Assembly (NCBI RefSeq): GCF_029868385.1
Contig: NZ_JARWNX010000054.1
Location: 62,001 to 126,000 of the forward strand
From: Nocardia cyriacigeorgica
GTDB lineage: Bacteria > Actinomycetota > Actinomycetes > Mycobacteriales > Mycobacteriaceae
Reading direction: 5' to 3'
DNA: 64,000 nucleotides
Shown here piece by piece: positions 55,822 to 63,840 of the stretch (within the stretch, counting starts at the first letter, position 1; each line of letters opens with the position of its first letter). Position numbers and translations under genes: made by a program. The notes beneath the pieces are model-generated. The model was not told the DNA's origin. It ran no database searches and saw nothing but the letters and a program-made list of their open reading frames with translations.

Positions 55822-57080
55822 GACAACGCATCATCTATCCCCTGCTGCGACTGTTCGACGCCGCGCTGCGACTGGCCGATCGGCTCCTCGATCGCGGTGC
55901 GAACATCGTGGTGCGGGTCGCCACCCGGCTGTCGGATCGGGTGACGGTCGTGGCGACGATCGGCATGATCGCGATGCTGGTGGCCGGTTCCGGATATATC
56001 GCGGTCGATATCGTGCGGTTCAACCCGTTGCGCGAGACGTACCGGGTGACGGTGTCGATGCCCGGGTCGGGTGGGCTGCTGCCGAACAACGATGTCACCC
56101 TGCGCGGTGTGCGGGTCGGCACGGTGCGTTCGGTGCGGCTGTCGGAGGCCGGTGTCACCGCGGTCGCCGACATCGATGCGGGCACCAGGATCTCGCTGGA
56201 TACCGCCGCCGCGGTACAGCGGCTCTCCGCGGCGGGCGAGCAGTACCTCGATCTGCGTCCGAGCACGGGCGAAGGCCCCTATCTCGCCGATGGTTCGGTC
56301 ATCGACGCGACGCGGGTATCGACGCCGGTGACGATCGAATCGTTCCTGTCCAATACCGGCGAACTCATCGGCGGCCTGAATCCGCAGCGACTCACCGTCA
56401 TCGTGGACGAGCTGGACAAAGCCCTCACCGACGGACCCGGCCGGTTGCGCACCGTCATCGCCGGTATCAGCCACGCCATGGCCGGGCTCACCGGAATGCT
56501 GCCGCAGACCACCCAGCTCATCCGGAATCTGAGCATCATCGCGGAGACCACCGCCCACGCCCAACCCGATCTGAGCACGCTCGTGCGCGGCTCCGGTGTG
56601 CTGTTCGATCAGCTGACCGCCGCCGATCAGGAAGTGCGCAGGCTGCTCGACCTCGGTCCGGGTGAACTCGCCACCCTCGGCGGCGTCATCGCCGAGACCA
56701 CCGACCCGATCACCGACCTGGTCACCAATATCGTCGCCATCACCCGCGCCGCCCGGCTGCGCACCCCGGCCATGCGGGCGCTGTTCCCCGCGATCCGGCT
56801 CGGCTCGGCCGCCATGGGTATTCCGGCGCACGACAACGCCTTCCACACCCTCACCGATATCTGGCCCCGGCCGACCTGTGAGTACGACACCGTCCCCGTC
56901 TCCCCCGCCGAGGTCTCCGACGGCCGTGTCCGCCTCCACAACTACTGCGTCACGACCCGCCCCGAGATCCAGATCCGCGGCTCCGCCAACGCTCCGCGGC
57001 CCAATGTGCCGGACAACGGCTCCGGTCCCCCACCCGGCGTCACCGGAGACGAACTCTCGGTGCCGTTACCCGCCAAATGA
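55818..57080 (+). CDS. mceF: MCE-family protein F
   Basis: A 420-residue MceF, last of the six MCE subunits. About 45 N-terminal residues precede a membrane anchor (VVATIGMIAMLVAGSGYIAV). MCE domain at about 75-150 (MPGSGGLLPNNDVTLRGVRVGTVRSVRL), helical region, and a Pro/Asn-rich C-terminus. The ATG overlaps the mceE stop by four bases. Completes the A-F set needed for the hexameric shuttle. Confidence 0.92.
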   Translation: MRQRIIYPLLRLFDAALRLADRLLDRGANIVVRVATRLSDRVTVVATIGMIAMLVAGSGYIAVDIVRFNPLRETYRVTVSMPGSGGLLPNNDVTLRGVRVGTVRSVRLSEAGVTAVADIDAGTRISLDTAAAVQRLSAAGEQYLDLRPSTGEGPYLADGSVIDATRVSTPVTIESFLSNTGELIGGLNPQRLTVIVDELDKALTDGPGRLRTVIAGISHAMAGLTGMLPQTTQLIRNLSIIAETTAHAQPDLSTLVRGSGVLFDQLTAADQEVRRLLDLGPGELATLGGVIAETTDPITDLVTNIVAITRAARLRTPAMRALFPAIRLGSAAMGIPAHDNAFHTLTDIWPRPTCEYDTVPVSPAEVSDGRVRLHNYCVTTRPEIQIRGSANAPRPNVPDNGSGPPPGVTGDELSVPLPAK

Positions 57081-57116
57081 TGCCGGTTCGACCGATCCGC
57101 CGATGACAGGAGTTCC

Positions 57117-57695
57117 ATGAGCACCACCGATCCCGATCCGACAGAGCCTGTCGACGACAGCGAGGACGGCCGCGTTCTCGAATCCCCGGAGCCACAACAG
57201 CGTGGACACCGGCGGATCACCATGGCCGCCATGTGCACCGCGCTCGCCGCCGCCCTCGCCGCCACCGGCTACTTAGCCTTTCGCGCCGAGCAGGTCCGGT
57301 CACGTGAGGACGCCAAGGAGGCCGCGCGCCAGGCCGCGTGTGCCTACGCCCCGGTGCTGGCCGACTACAACGCCACGAACCTGGACACCTATTTCGCCGC
57401 GGTGCTCGACGGCGCCACCGGGGACTGGAAGCAGGAGTTCGACGCCACCAGCAAGGATCTGCGCGAGGTGCTGGTGCAGGGGCAGGTGGTGTCCAAGCCG
57501 GGGCAAGTGCAGTGCGCCATCGAATCCGGTGATGAGAACAGTGCCCGCGCGGTGGTCGTCATCGGGCAGTCGATCAGCAGCGTCGGCACCAACGGACAAC
57601 CGCGCGAAGGGCAGCTGTCGGTCACCTTGTCCATGCAGCGGGTGGACGGCGCCTGGCTGGTGAACGACGTCGTCTCACCGATGTTGCCGCAATGA
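57117..57695 (+). CDS. Mce-associated membrane protein
   Basis: A 192-residue protein with an acidic cytoplasmic start, one membrane helix (MAAMCTALAAALAATGYLAF, about 36-55) and an extracytoplasmic NTF2-like domain (YAPVLADYNATNLDTYFAAVLDGATGDWKQEFDATSKDLREVL...DGAWLVNDVVSPML). This is the Mas/Orf-type protein that follows mce operons and stabilises the complex. ATG 57117 has CAGGAG. 36 bp after mceF. Confidence 0.9.
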   Translation: MSTTDPDPTEPVDDSEDGRVLESPEPQQRGHRRITMAAMCTALAAALAATGYLAFRAEQVRSREDAKEAARQAACAYAPVLADYNATNLDTYFAAVLDGATGDWKQEFDATSKDLREVLVQGQVVSKPGQVQCAIESGDENSARAVVVIGQSISSVGTNGQPREGQLSVTLSMQRVDGAWLVNDVVSPMLPQ

Positions 57696-57717
57696 CCACC
57701 ACTCCAGAGGAAGACTC

Positions 57718-58308
57718 ATGAAACAACTCGTCATCATCGCGGCGGTTCTCGTCGTGCTCGGCGCGCTCGCCGGACTCATCGCCCTCGTCGTGCTGCGCGC
57801 GCGTGCCCGGAAGCTGTTGTCCGTCGACGCCGAACCGGAACCGGAGTCGCTGATCCGCACCCTCCGGTCACGCAGCCCATCGTTCGAGATGACGCTCACC
57901 CGCCGCTTCGATGCCGCACCCGAGCGGGTCTACAACGCTCTCTGCGACGGCGCGTTCTCCTGGTTTCCGCTGATCAACGGCATCCGCTACCAGAGCACCG
58001 ACCGTGGCGTCGGAGCCGTACGCACCCTCGACGCATTGCTGTTCGCCTCGCTCGAACAGGTCACCCACGCCGAACCGGGGCGCCGACTGACCGTGGTCGG
58101 TGTGCGCACTTCCGTACCACTCGCGGTGCTGACCTACCAGCAGGACTTCCGGCTGCGATCGGTCGACGGTGCGGGCACCGAGGTGTCGTGGACCGTCGGC
58201 GGACGCCCGGCCATCTTCGCGTTCCTACCCCTGAGCTGGGCCGCGCCGTTCGTGCGCCCGTTCGCGCGGTTCGCGCTCGGCCGGTTGTCGACGCGGGTGT
58301 CGGCATGA
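57718..58308 (+). CDS. Membrane-anchored SRPBCC-family protein
   Basis: A 196-residue protein: an N-terminal membrane helix (LVIIAAVLVVLGALAGLIALVVL) then a START-like SRPBCC domain (about 55-180, FEMTLTRRFDAAPERVYNALCDGAFSWFPLINGIRYQ...GTEVSWTVGGRP). The fold binds hydrophobic ligands, and its place 22 bp after the Mce-associated gene suggests a role with the imported lipid. SD AGAGGAAG. It resembles no named Mce factor I recall. Confidence 0.8.
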   Translation: MKQLVIIAAVLVVLGALAGLIALVVLRARARKLLSVDAEPEPESLIRTLRSRSPSFEMTLTRRFDAAPERVYNALCDGAFSWFPLINGIRYQSTDRGVGAVRTLDALLFASLEQVTHAEPGRRLTVVGVRTSVPLAVLTYQQDFRLRSVDGAGTEVSWTVGGRPAIFAFLPLSWAAPFVRPFARFALGRLSTRVSA

Positions 58309-58421
58309 GGTCTCGCCGCGCAGCGAATCGAATCACGGCCACCGAACCGGCCGAATGCGGCTCCGGGCAGACCTGGCGCGGCGCGGCGGTGCGCTCCGGG
58401 CGACCGTCGCACAAGCTGTGA
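58305..58421 (+). CDS. Possible 38-residue coupled ORF
   Basis: ATG 58305 overlaps the stop of the SRPBCC gene in ATGA. It encodes 38 basic residues with no recognised domain and no good SD. Probably not significant, but it fills the gap to the next gene. Confidence 0.2.
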   Translation: MRSRRAANRITATEPAECGSGQTWRGAAVRSGRPSHKL

Positions 58422-58442
58422 TCAGGTGAGAGAAGGGACCGC

Positions 58443-58838
58443 ATGACCGAGACCGTCACCGAGCCGAAACCCGATACCGACGCGCCGCAGTACGCCAGCA
58501 TGCTGACCAGCGGATACCGGACACTGATCACCGTGTGGAAGTGGCTGCGACGCAAGGCCGTCGCGTTACGCGCGGACCTACTCGACCGTCTTCATATCGC
58601 GCTACTGGGTGCCGCCGCCCTCGGCGCCGCCGCGATCATGCTGGCCTGCGGCGGCTATCTGCTCCTCGCCGCGGGCGTCGAAATACTCGATCTGTGGGTG
58701 CCGCGGTGGGCGGCCCTGCTGATCGAGGGATGCGCGCTACTGCTCGTCGCTCTCGGCGCGGCGGGCACCGGCCTCTGGCTGCTCGCTCGCGCGAGACGGC
58801 GAGATCGACCCACCATCGGTCGCCGGGTGAGCAGCTGA
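58443..58838 (+). CDS. Small two-helix membrane protein
   Basis: A 131-residue protein with a charged N-terminus and two membrane segments (IALLGAAALGAAAIMLACGGYLLLAAGVEIL and WAALLIEGCALLLVALGAAGTGLWLLA) and a basic tail, an arrangement like putative actinobacterial holin-X or phage-holin-like membrane proteins. ATG 58443 has GAGAGAAGGGA upstream. It is the likely last gene of the mce transcription unit. No functional assignment. Confidence 0.7.
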   Translation: MTETVTEPKPDTDAPQYASMLTSGYRTLITVWKWLRRKAVALRADLLDRLHIALLGAAALGAAAIMLACGGYLLLAAGVEILDLWVPRWAALLIEGCALLLVALGAAGTGLWLLARARRRDRPTIGRRVSS

Positions 58839-58936
58839 GGACTGATCAGACCGCCGCCGGGCCAGCAGGATCCGTGGCGCGGGTACCGCTCGGATCCGCC
58901 CGACTCGGCACCGCGCACGACGCGCATGAGCGACCC

Positions 58937-60031
58937 TCAACGACCCTCGCAGTCCACCCATTCCAGGTACCCGCTGCCGTCGACCGCTCGCCCGCGCCAG
59001 CTACCCGCATAGGTGAACGCGCCCGCGTACCCGCGGCCGTGCCCGTAGCGCAGGGGCGAATCGACGGTGGCGTGCATGGCGAAGACCTCACGGCTGTCGT
59101 CGCGCACCGACCAGCGCAGTTCACGGGGAACACGCATCACGCGGCCGAGTTCGTCGACGGCGGTCCGGTCGGACAGGACCTCCATGCGGACATCGGTGAA
59201 GGCGCGGGCGTCGCCGTCGAGGGAACGCAGATGGGCCATACGGCAGGCGGTGGTGCCCGCTGCCCGGACGTCGGTGAGCAGCAACTGGGTTCGGTGGTCG
59301 AGGTTGATGATCTGGTAGGTGAAGAAATCGACCGGCAGTTTCAGTCGCTCGGGCACCGGGCGGGCGGTCAACGCCTGGGGTGAGACGCAGCGCGCGTACT
59401 CGACCGTGCACAGCGTGTCGATATCGACGCTGCCCTCGGCGTCGGTGAGGGTGCCGCGGCAGGTCGCCAGCAGGCTGACGTGGTCGTAGACCGGGGTGCG
59501 GATGAACCAGGAAGCCTGGGCCGTGGCGGTGATCTCGGCATCGACGCGGAAGCCGCGATAACGCCCCGTCAGGGTGAAATGCGGGTAGGTCCCGGTGATT
59601 TCGAGGTCCTCGCCCCAGCGCAGTACCGAACCGTCGGCGGCGAACTCGCACTCGGTGCGGGTGTCGTAGGCGCGGTAATGACGGTGGCCGGCATGCGCGG
59701 TGGAGGAGAACACCGTGCTGGTGTGCCGGGCATCGGCGACCGCGAGATAGTCGTTGTCGAAGCACACCGAGCCGGTGGCGCCGATCAGCGTCATCGTGTT
59801 CAGGTAGCGGTGCCTGCCGGGTAGGCGCGGGATGAAGATCCCGTAGTGCGTCCAGGCCCACAGCGACGAATCCTGATGTGGGCGCAGCATATCCGGACGA
59901 TCGAATGGTCTGCTGGATTCGATGACGCGCCGATCCACTCGCGGTGCGAGCCCGCGCAGCAGGGCCTTGGCCGCCATCCGCAGTGGAAGACTGCGCTGCT
60001 CGTTTCGGTCGCTGATACTGGTTGCCGACAT
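58937..60031 (-). CDS. DUF6670-like / lipocalin-type beta-barrel protein
   Basis: A 364-residue protein rich in beta-strand, with repeated aromatic strands (WAWTHYGIFIPRLPGRHRYLNTMTLIGATGS...YPHFTLTGRYRGFRVDAEITATAQASWFIRTPVYDH). The pattern recalls CrtC/AttH-type double lipocalin folds; I relate it to the actinobacterial family DUF6670 with moderate confidence. No signal peptide. ATG 60031 has GAGAGG seven bases upstream. A TetR-type operator (ACCGATCGGT) lies 80 bp upstream, just after the TetR gene, so that repressor is the likely regulator. Confidence 0.65.
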   Translation of the reverse strand: MSATSISDRNEQRSLPLRMAAKALLRGLAPRVDRRVIESSRPFDRPDMLRPHQDSSLWAWTHYGIFIPRLPGRHRYLNTMTLIGATGSVCFDNDYLAVADARHTSTVFSSTAHAGHRHYRAYDTRTECEFAADGSVLRWGEDLEITGTYPHFTLTGRYRGFRVDAEITATAQASWFIRTPVYDHVSLLATCRGTLTDAEGSVDIDTLCTVEYARCVSPQALTARPVPERLKLPVDFFTYQIINLDHRTQLLLTDVRAAGTTACRMAHLRSLDGDARAFTDVRMEVLSDRTAVDELGRVMRVPRELRWSVRDDSREVFAMHATVDSPLRYGHGRGYAGAFTYAGSWRGRAVDGSGYLEWVDCEGR

Positions 60032-60112
60032 AGGAATACCTCTCGACCAGCTCCGGCACACCCGATCACGGGCCTGCGGATCGCGCCACGTTGCGCGACG
60101 AACCGTTAATTT

Positions 60113-60122
60113 ACCGATCGGT
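60113..60122. promoter_or_regulatory. TetR operator upstream of the DUF6670-like gene
   Basis: A perfect 10-bp palindrome ACCGATCGGT in the AT-flanked context TTTACCGATCGGTCA, the common shape of TetR-family operators. It sits between the TetR stop (60133) and the DUF6670-like start (60031). Confidence 0.5.
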
Positions 60123-60132
60123 CATAAACGGG

Positions 60133-60762
60133 TCAAGACCACGCGCGCCGATCCCGCACACCGGCCTCGGCCACCAGATCGATGATGCGCAGCGACCGCG
60201 CGGCCATCTCGGCCGCCGAATGCTCGGGATGACGCAGCCACCAGCGCACCACCGAACTCACCATCCCGGTCCACACCTCGGTCAGCACCGCGAGGTCGTC
60301 GGGGTCGACAGCGCGACCGCCCGCCTCGCCGACCACCGCGACACCCCGCGACGCCTGCTCGATCAGCCGGGTGCGCACCCGCGCGGCCTCGGCGGGCGCA
60401 TTCCCCTCATCGGGCAGGCTGCGATCCCAGAGGACGTTCCAATCGTTGGGCCGGGGTTCGAGGGCGGCGAAGACGGCGGTGAGCACCATCGCGGGCAGGC
60501 GCAGACCGGAGAGCCCCTCGGTCATCGCGTTCTCGATATGGGCGGAAAGATTGTCGCCCGCGCGCCGCACGCAGGCCGAGAAGAGCCCGTCCTTGGATGA
60601 GAAGTACGCGAGCACCATCGGCTTGGAGATACCGGCCCTTGCGGCCACGGCAGCCAGCGATGTGCCCGCATAACCGAACCGGCCGAACTCCTCGGTCGCG
60701 GCATCCAGGATCTGCCGCTCCCGCTCCGCGCGCGGAACACCCTTCGTACCTGCCGTACCCAT
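60133..60762 (-). CDS. TetR-family regulator of the DUF6670-like gene
   Basis: A 209-residue TetR regulator with RQILDAATEEFGRFGYAGTSLAAVAARAGISKPMVLAYFSSKDGLFSACV in its N-terminal domain, here YFSSKD where most have YYHFxxKE. A TetR_C domain with a Trp-rich stretch (VWTGMVSSVVRWWLRHPEHS) follows. ATG 60762 (MGTAGTKGVPRAERE) is chosen over upstream starts. Its downstream neighbour on the same strand is the DUF6670-like gene, with a palindromic operator between. Confidence 0.86.
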   Translation of the reverse strand: MGTAGTKGVPRAERERQILDAATEEFGRFGYAGTSLAAVAARAGISKPMVLAYFSSKDGLFSACVRRAGDNLSAHIENAMTEGLSGLRLPAMVLTAVFAALEPRPNDWNVLWDRSLPDEGNAPAEAARVRTRLIEQASRGVAVVGEAGGRAVDPDDLAVLTEVWTGMVSSVVRWWLRHPEHSAAEMAARSLRIIDLVAEAGVRDRRAWS

Positions 60763-60823
60763 CCATCTATCAGACCACCCGGCCGACCGGGGAGCTAACA
60801 GGACGCCGATCACAATTACTTCA

Positions 60824-60847
60824 TGCACTAACTGTTAATGCGCTAAC
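60824..60847. promoter_or_regulatory. MarR operator region
   Basis: GTTA-N6-TAAC palindrome at 60834-60847, overlapped by direct repeats TGCACTAAC (60824-60832) and TGCGCTAAC (60839-60847). It is 10 bp before the MarR start and covers TAACGT, a -10-like hexamer seven bases from the ATG. Confidence 0.5.
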
Positions 60848-60856
60848 GTAGCGGGC

Positions 60857-61363
60857 ATGAAGGAAGACGGCACGGCGATCGACGATCCACTGCGCCTGGA
60901 CCGCCAGGTGTGTTTCGCGCTCGCGGTGGCCAACCGCGCGGTGCTCGCGGTCTACCGGCCGCTACTGGAGCCGATGGGCCTGACCCATCCGCAGTATCTG
61001 GTGATGCTCGCGCTGTGGGGTTCGGCGCCGATGTCGGTCAAGGAGATCGCCGAAGCCATCCAGCTCGACTCCCCCACCCTCTCGCCGCTGCTCAAGCGCC
61101 TGCACAGCGCCGGGCTGATCACCCGCGAACGCGATCCGCGCGATGAACGCAACCTGGTGATCGATCTGACCGAACAGGGCCGCGCCCTGCGCACGCGGGC
61201 CGAGGCCATCCCACCGGCCGTGGTGGCGCGGCTCGGTGTGAGCCTGGCCGATCTCGAAGAACTGCATACCGTGCTGACCCGCGTGAACGAGGCCGCCCGC
61301 CGATCCGTGCTCGCGGAATCGCCGCACACCGAAGCCGACCACATCGAAGGAGCGCGCCCATGA
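60857..61363 (+). CDS. OhrR-like MarR regulator with N-terminal cysteine
   Basis: A 168-residue MarR-family regulator. The N-terminal RQVCFALAVANRAVLAVYRPLLEPMGLTHPQYLVMLALW matches the OhrR subgroup, where the Cys in (L/V)CFAL senses organic hydroperoxides; here it is Cys19. The winged helix is MSVKEIAEAIQLDSPTLSPLLKRLHSAGLITRERDPRDERNLVIDLTEQG. No ohr peroxidase gene is adjacent. ATG 60857 lacks an SD and has TAACGT seven bases upstream (leaderless). A GTTA-N6-TAAC operator covers the promoter. Coupled to a DUF5313 gene. Confidence 0.88.
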   Translation: MKEDGTAIDDPLRLDRQVCFALAVANRAVLAVYRPLLEPMGLTHPQYLVMLALWGSAPMSVKEIAEAIQLDSPTLSPLLKRLHSAGLITRERDPRDERNLVIDLTEQGRALRTRAEAIPPAVVARLGVSLADLEELHTVLTRVNEAARRSVLAESPHTEADHIEGARP

Positions 61364-61740
61364 GCCGCGAACGCCGTCGCCCGAATCCGATCCAGTGGCT
61401 CGGCTACGCCTGCGGACGGCGCCTGCCCGATTCCCAGCGCGACTGGGTCCGCAACGACCTCACCGGCACATACGCTTTCCCTCGCCACGTGGTGCGCGGC
61501 CTGGTCCCCTTCACACCCCTGTTCGCGGTATTCCTGCTCTTCCCCGGCGAGCTGTGGCTACGCGGCTCGATGGTGCTGCTCGCCCTGCTACTGGCGCTCT
61601 TCTACACCGTCGCCTTCATGCCGATGAACCGCGCCCACCGCCTGGCGAAGCACGGCTTCCCGCAAGACCTGGAAAACCCCGCCCGCGCCGACCGCCGCGA
61701 ACGCGAACGCGCCCGCTACGCCGCCCAGCACCCGCACTGA
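61360..61740 (+). CDS. DUF5313 membrane protein
   Basis: A 126-residue protein with an N-terminal RRPNPIQWLGYACGRRLPDSQRDWVRNDLTG motif, two central membrane segments (VPFTPLFAVFLLFPGELWL and VLLALLLALFYTVAFM) and a basic tail. The family is DUF5313, found in actinobacteria, function unknown. The ATG overlaps the MarR stop in ATGA, so it is translated together with the OhrR-like regulator and presumably shares its control. Confidence 0.83.
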   Translation: MSRERRRPNPIQWLGYACGRRLPDSQRDWVRNDLTGTYAFPRHVVRGLVPFTPLFAVFLLFPGELWLRGSMVLLALLLALFYTVAFMPMNRAHRLAKHGFPQDLENPARADRRERERARYAAQHPH

Positions 61741-61807
61741 TCCGACGAGCGGTACCTGGCTGCGGCGTTTCGCGAGTAGCCCCCGCAGCCAGGTGCCACT
61801 CGTGGCG

Positions 61808-62764
61808 CTATTTCACGGTGACGCGGAGTTGGACGGCGTCGTCGGTGGTGGATTGGAGGGCTTGGGAGATGAGGGCGGAGATATCGAGAGGTGGGCCCGC
61901 GGGGGTGAGGGCGTCGGCCAGTGGTTGCAGGCCGGGGAGCAGGGCGGTCAGTTCCGGGCCGACCTGATCGACCCATTCGGTGAGGCGCTGGAGGAATGGG
62001 ACCAGGCCGTTGTCCTCGAGATACATCTCGGGGGCATTGCCGGTCTGGATCAATCGGCCCACCGATTCGACCAGTTCGTCGAGCCGTTGGGCGAACTGGG
62101 TGAAGGCGGGCGCGGCGGCCGCGGTGGCCGGTCCGGCCCAGTCGATGTCCTGGGAGACGGTCTCGAAATCATTGAGCAGCTGGGCGATCTGCGGTTCCCG
62201 CGACACGATGGTGGAGGCCAGCAGATCGGCGGCGCGGGTGAGTTCCGGCATCACCGCGTCGGTGCCGTGCAGCGCGACGCTCATGGTCTCGGCCAGCGAT
62301 CCGACCACCGCGGGATCGAGCTGGTTCATCGTATTGGTGACCATCCGGGCCGCCTCGGGGATCGACAGCGGTGTGCGCACGTCCTGCGATTGCAGCCGCT
62401 GCCCGTCCGCCAGGTACGGTCCCGCACCGGTTTTCGGCCGGAACTGCACATACGGCTCGCCCAGCGCGGACAGATGTTCGATGGTGACGATGCTGTCGGT
62501 GGGCACCTTGTGGTCGCTGTTCACCCGCAGCCCGACCTCCACGCCGGAGGCGGTGCGGTCCACCGAGGTCACCCGGCCGACCTCGATTCCGGTCAGTAGG
62601 ATCGGCGAACCGACACCGAGCCCACCGGAATTCGTCAGCACCATCGACGCCTCGGTGTAGTCGGCGAACGGATCGACCTGCACCACACCGAAGGTCAGAT
62701 AGCTCGCACCGAGCACGGTGATGGCGGCGATACCGCCCAGAGATGCCAGCGGGCCGATCTTCAT
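61808..62764 (-). CDS. mceF: MCE-family protein F, second mce cluster
   Basis: A 318-residue MCE protein, last of a second mce cluster. Membrane anchor at residues 1-25 (GPLASLGGIAAITVLGASYLTFGVVQ), MCE domain (about 42-120, SGGLGVGSPILLTGIEVGRVTSVDR), then helices, with a short C-terminus. Its ATG overlaps the stop of the upstream lipoprotein gene by four bases. It is shorter than MceF of the first cluster (420) and lacks its long tail. It converges with the first cluster's region. Confidence 0.92.
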   Translation of the reverse strand: MKIGPLASLGGIAAITVLGASYLTFGVVQVDPFADYTEASMVLTNSGGLGVGSPILLTGIEVGRVTSVDRTASGVEVGLRVNSDHKVPTDSIVTIEHLSALGEPYVQFRPKTGAGPYLADGQRLQSQDVRTPLSIPEAARMVTNTMNQLDPAVVGSLAETMSVALHGTDAVMPELTRAADLLASTIVSREPQIAQLLNDFETVSQDIDWAGPATAAAAPAFTQFAQRLDELVESVGRLIQTGNAPEMYLEDNGLVPFLQRLTEWVDQVGPELTALLPGLQPLADALTPAGPPLDISALISQALQSTTDDAVQLRVTVK

Positions 62765-63840
62765 CGGATGGCTCCGATCATGCGCAGGGTCTGCAAGATC
62801 CGATCGATCTCGTCGTCGGCGGAGACCGGTGCGCCGCCCTCGGGCGCCACGCTGACACCCGAGACATTCACCTTCGCGCCGCGCTCCGCGAACGGAATGA
62901 TCTTGTCCCGCAGCAGCGCGGTGAGCAGGGCGAGATTCGACGGCGACGCCGTGTTCAGCGGTGCGCCCGTGGCCAGCGGCGCGAACGCCAGCGCGGCCGC
63001 GTCACCGGCCTGCACCAGTGGCGTCAACCAGGTCATCGACTGGCCCACCGGCCCCAGCGCGCCGAAGATATCGGTGACGCCGGAGATGGACGTGGTGGCG
63101 AGATCCATCCGGTGCACCGACTCCGGGCGCAGAATATTGTCCAGCTCGGGCTGGATCTCGTGCAGCACACTCGAATTCGTTTCCAAGCCGTACAACAGCC
63201 GGTCCACCTCATCGAGGTTGGCGGCCAGATCGACGGCATCGCCCGCCATCACCTGGGTGATGCGCTGGGTTTCCTTCGGGTCCTGCGGCAGCACCGAATT
63301 GAACCGGTTGATGATGTCCTGCAACTGCCCGACCGCGCCGCCCTGTACGAACACCGCCATGGCGGCCATCGTGTCCTCGAGCTGCACCGGTGGTTTGGTG
63401 TGCTCGAGGGTGATGGTGCCACCGCGCGGCAGCAGCGAATCGAATCCGTCGGGCGGAGTGGTCAGCGCGATGTGGATATCGCCGAGCACGGTGTTCTGCC
63501 GCAGTTCGGCGATGGTGGTGGCGGGCAGGCGGACGTCATCGGAGACCTCGATATCCACCACCACGTACCCGCCGCGGCCCTGCGGCGCCTCGTCCGCTGG
63601 CACCACCCGCACCGAATCCACCGTCCCGACCTGCGCACCGTTGGCGATGACCTTGGCGCGCGCGGGCAGATTCAGCACGTTCGCGAACTCGATGCGCACC
63701 GGATAGGTCGATCCGGACACCGTGGTGCCCGGCACCGGGACCTGCGCCGGATCGAACGCACAGCCGCCGACGGTCAGCGCGGCCGCCGACACCAGTGCGG
63801 TCGCGGCGATCCGCACCCGTTTGCCGAGCGTCGCGGTCAT
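62761..63840 (-). CDS. mceE: MCE-family lipoprotein E, second mce cluster
   Basis: A 359-residue LprK-type MceE. Signal peptide with lipobox TVGGC at about residue 23-27 (ATALVSAAALTVGGCAF), MCE domain (ANVLNLPARAKVIANGAQVGTVDSV), helices, and a C-terminal Gly/Pro part. Its start overlaps the stop of the partial mceD gene upstream. It is the lipid-anchored subunit of the second predicted importer. Confidence 0.92.
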   Translation of the reverse strand: MTATLGKRVRIAATALVSAAALTVGGCAFDPAQVPVPGTTVSGSTYPVRIEFANVLNLPARAKVIANGAQVGTVDSVRVVPADEAPQGRGGYVVVDIEVSDDVRLPATTIAELRQNTVLGDIHIALTTPPDGFDSLLPRGGTITLEHTKPPVQLEDTMAAMAVFVQGGAVGQLQDIINRFNSVLPQDPKETQRITQVMAGDAVDLAANLDEVDRLLYGLETNSSVLHEIQPELDNILRPESVHRMDLATTSISGVTDIFGALGPVGQSMTWLTPLVQAGDAAALAFAPLATGAPLNTASPSNLALLTALLRDKIIPFAERGAKVNVSGVSVAPEGGAPVSADDEIDRILQTLRMIGAIR

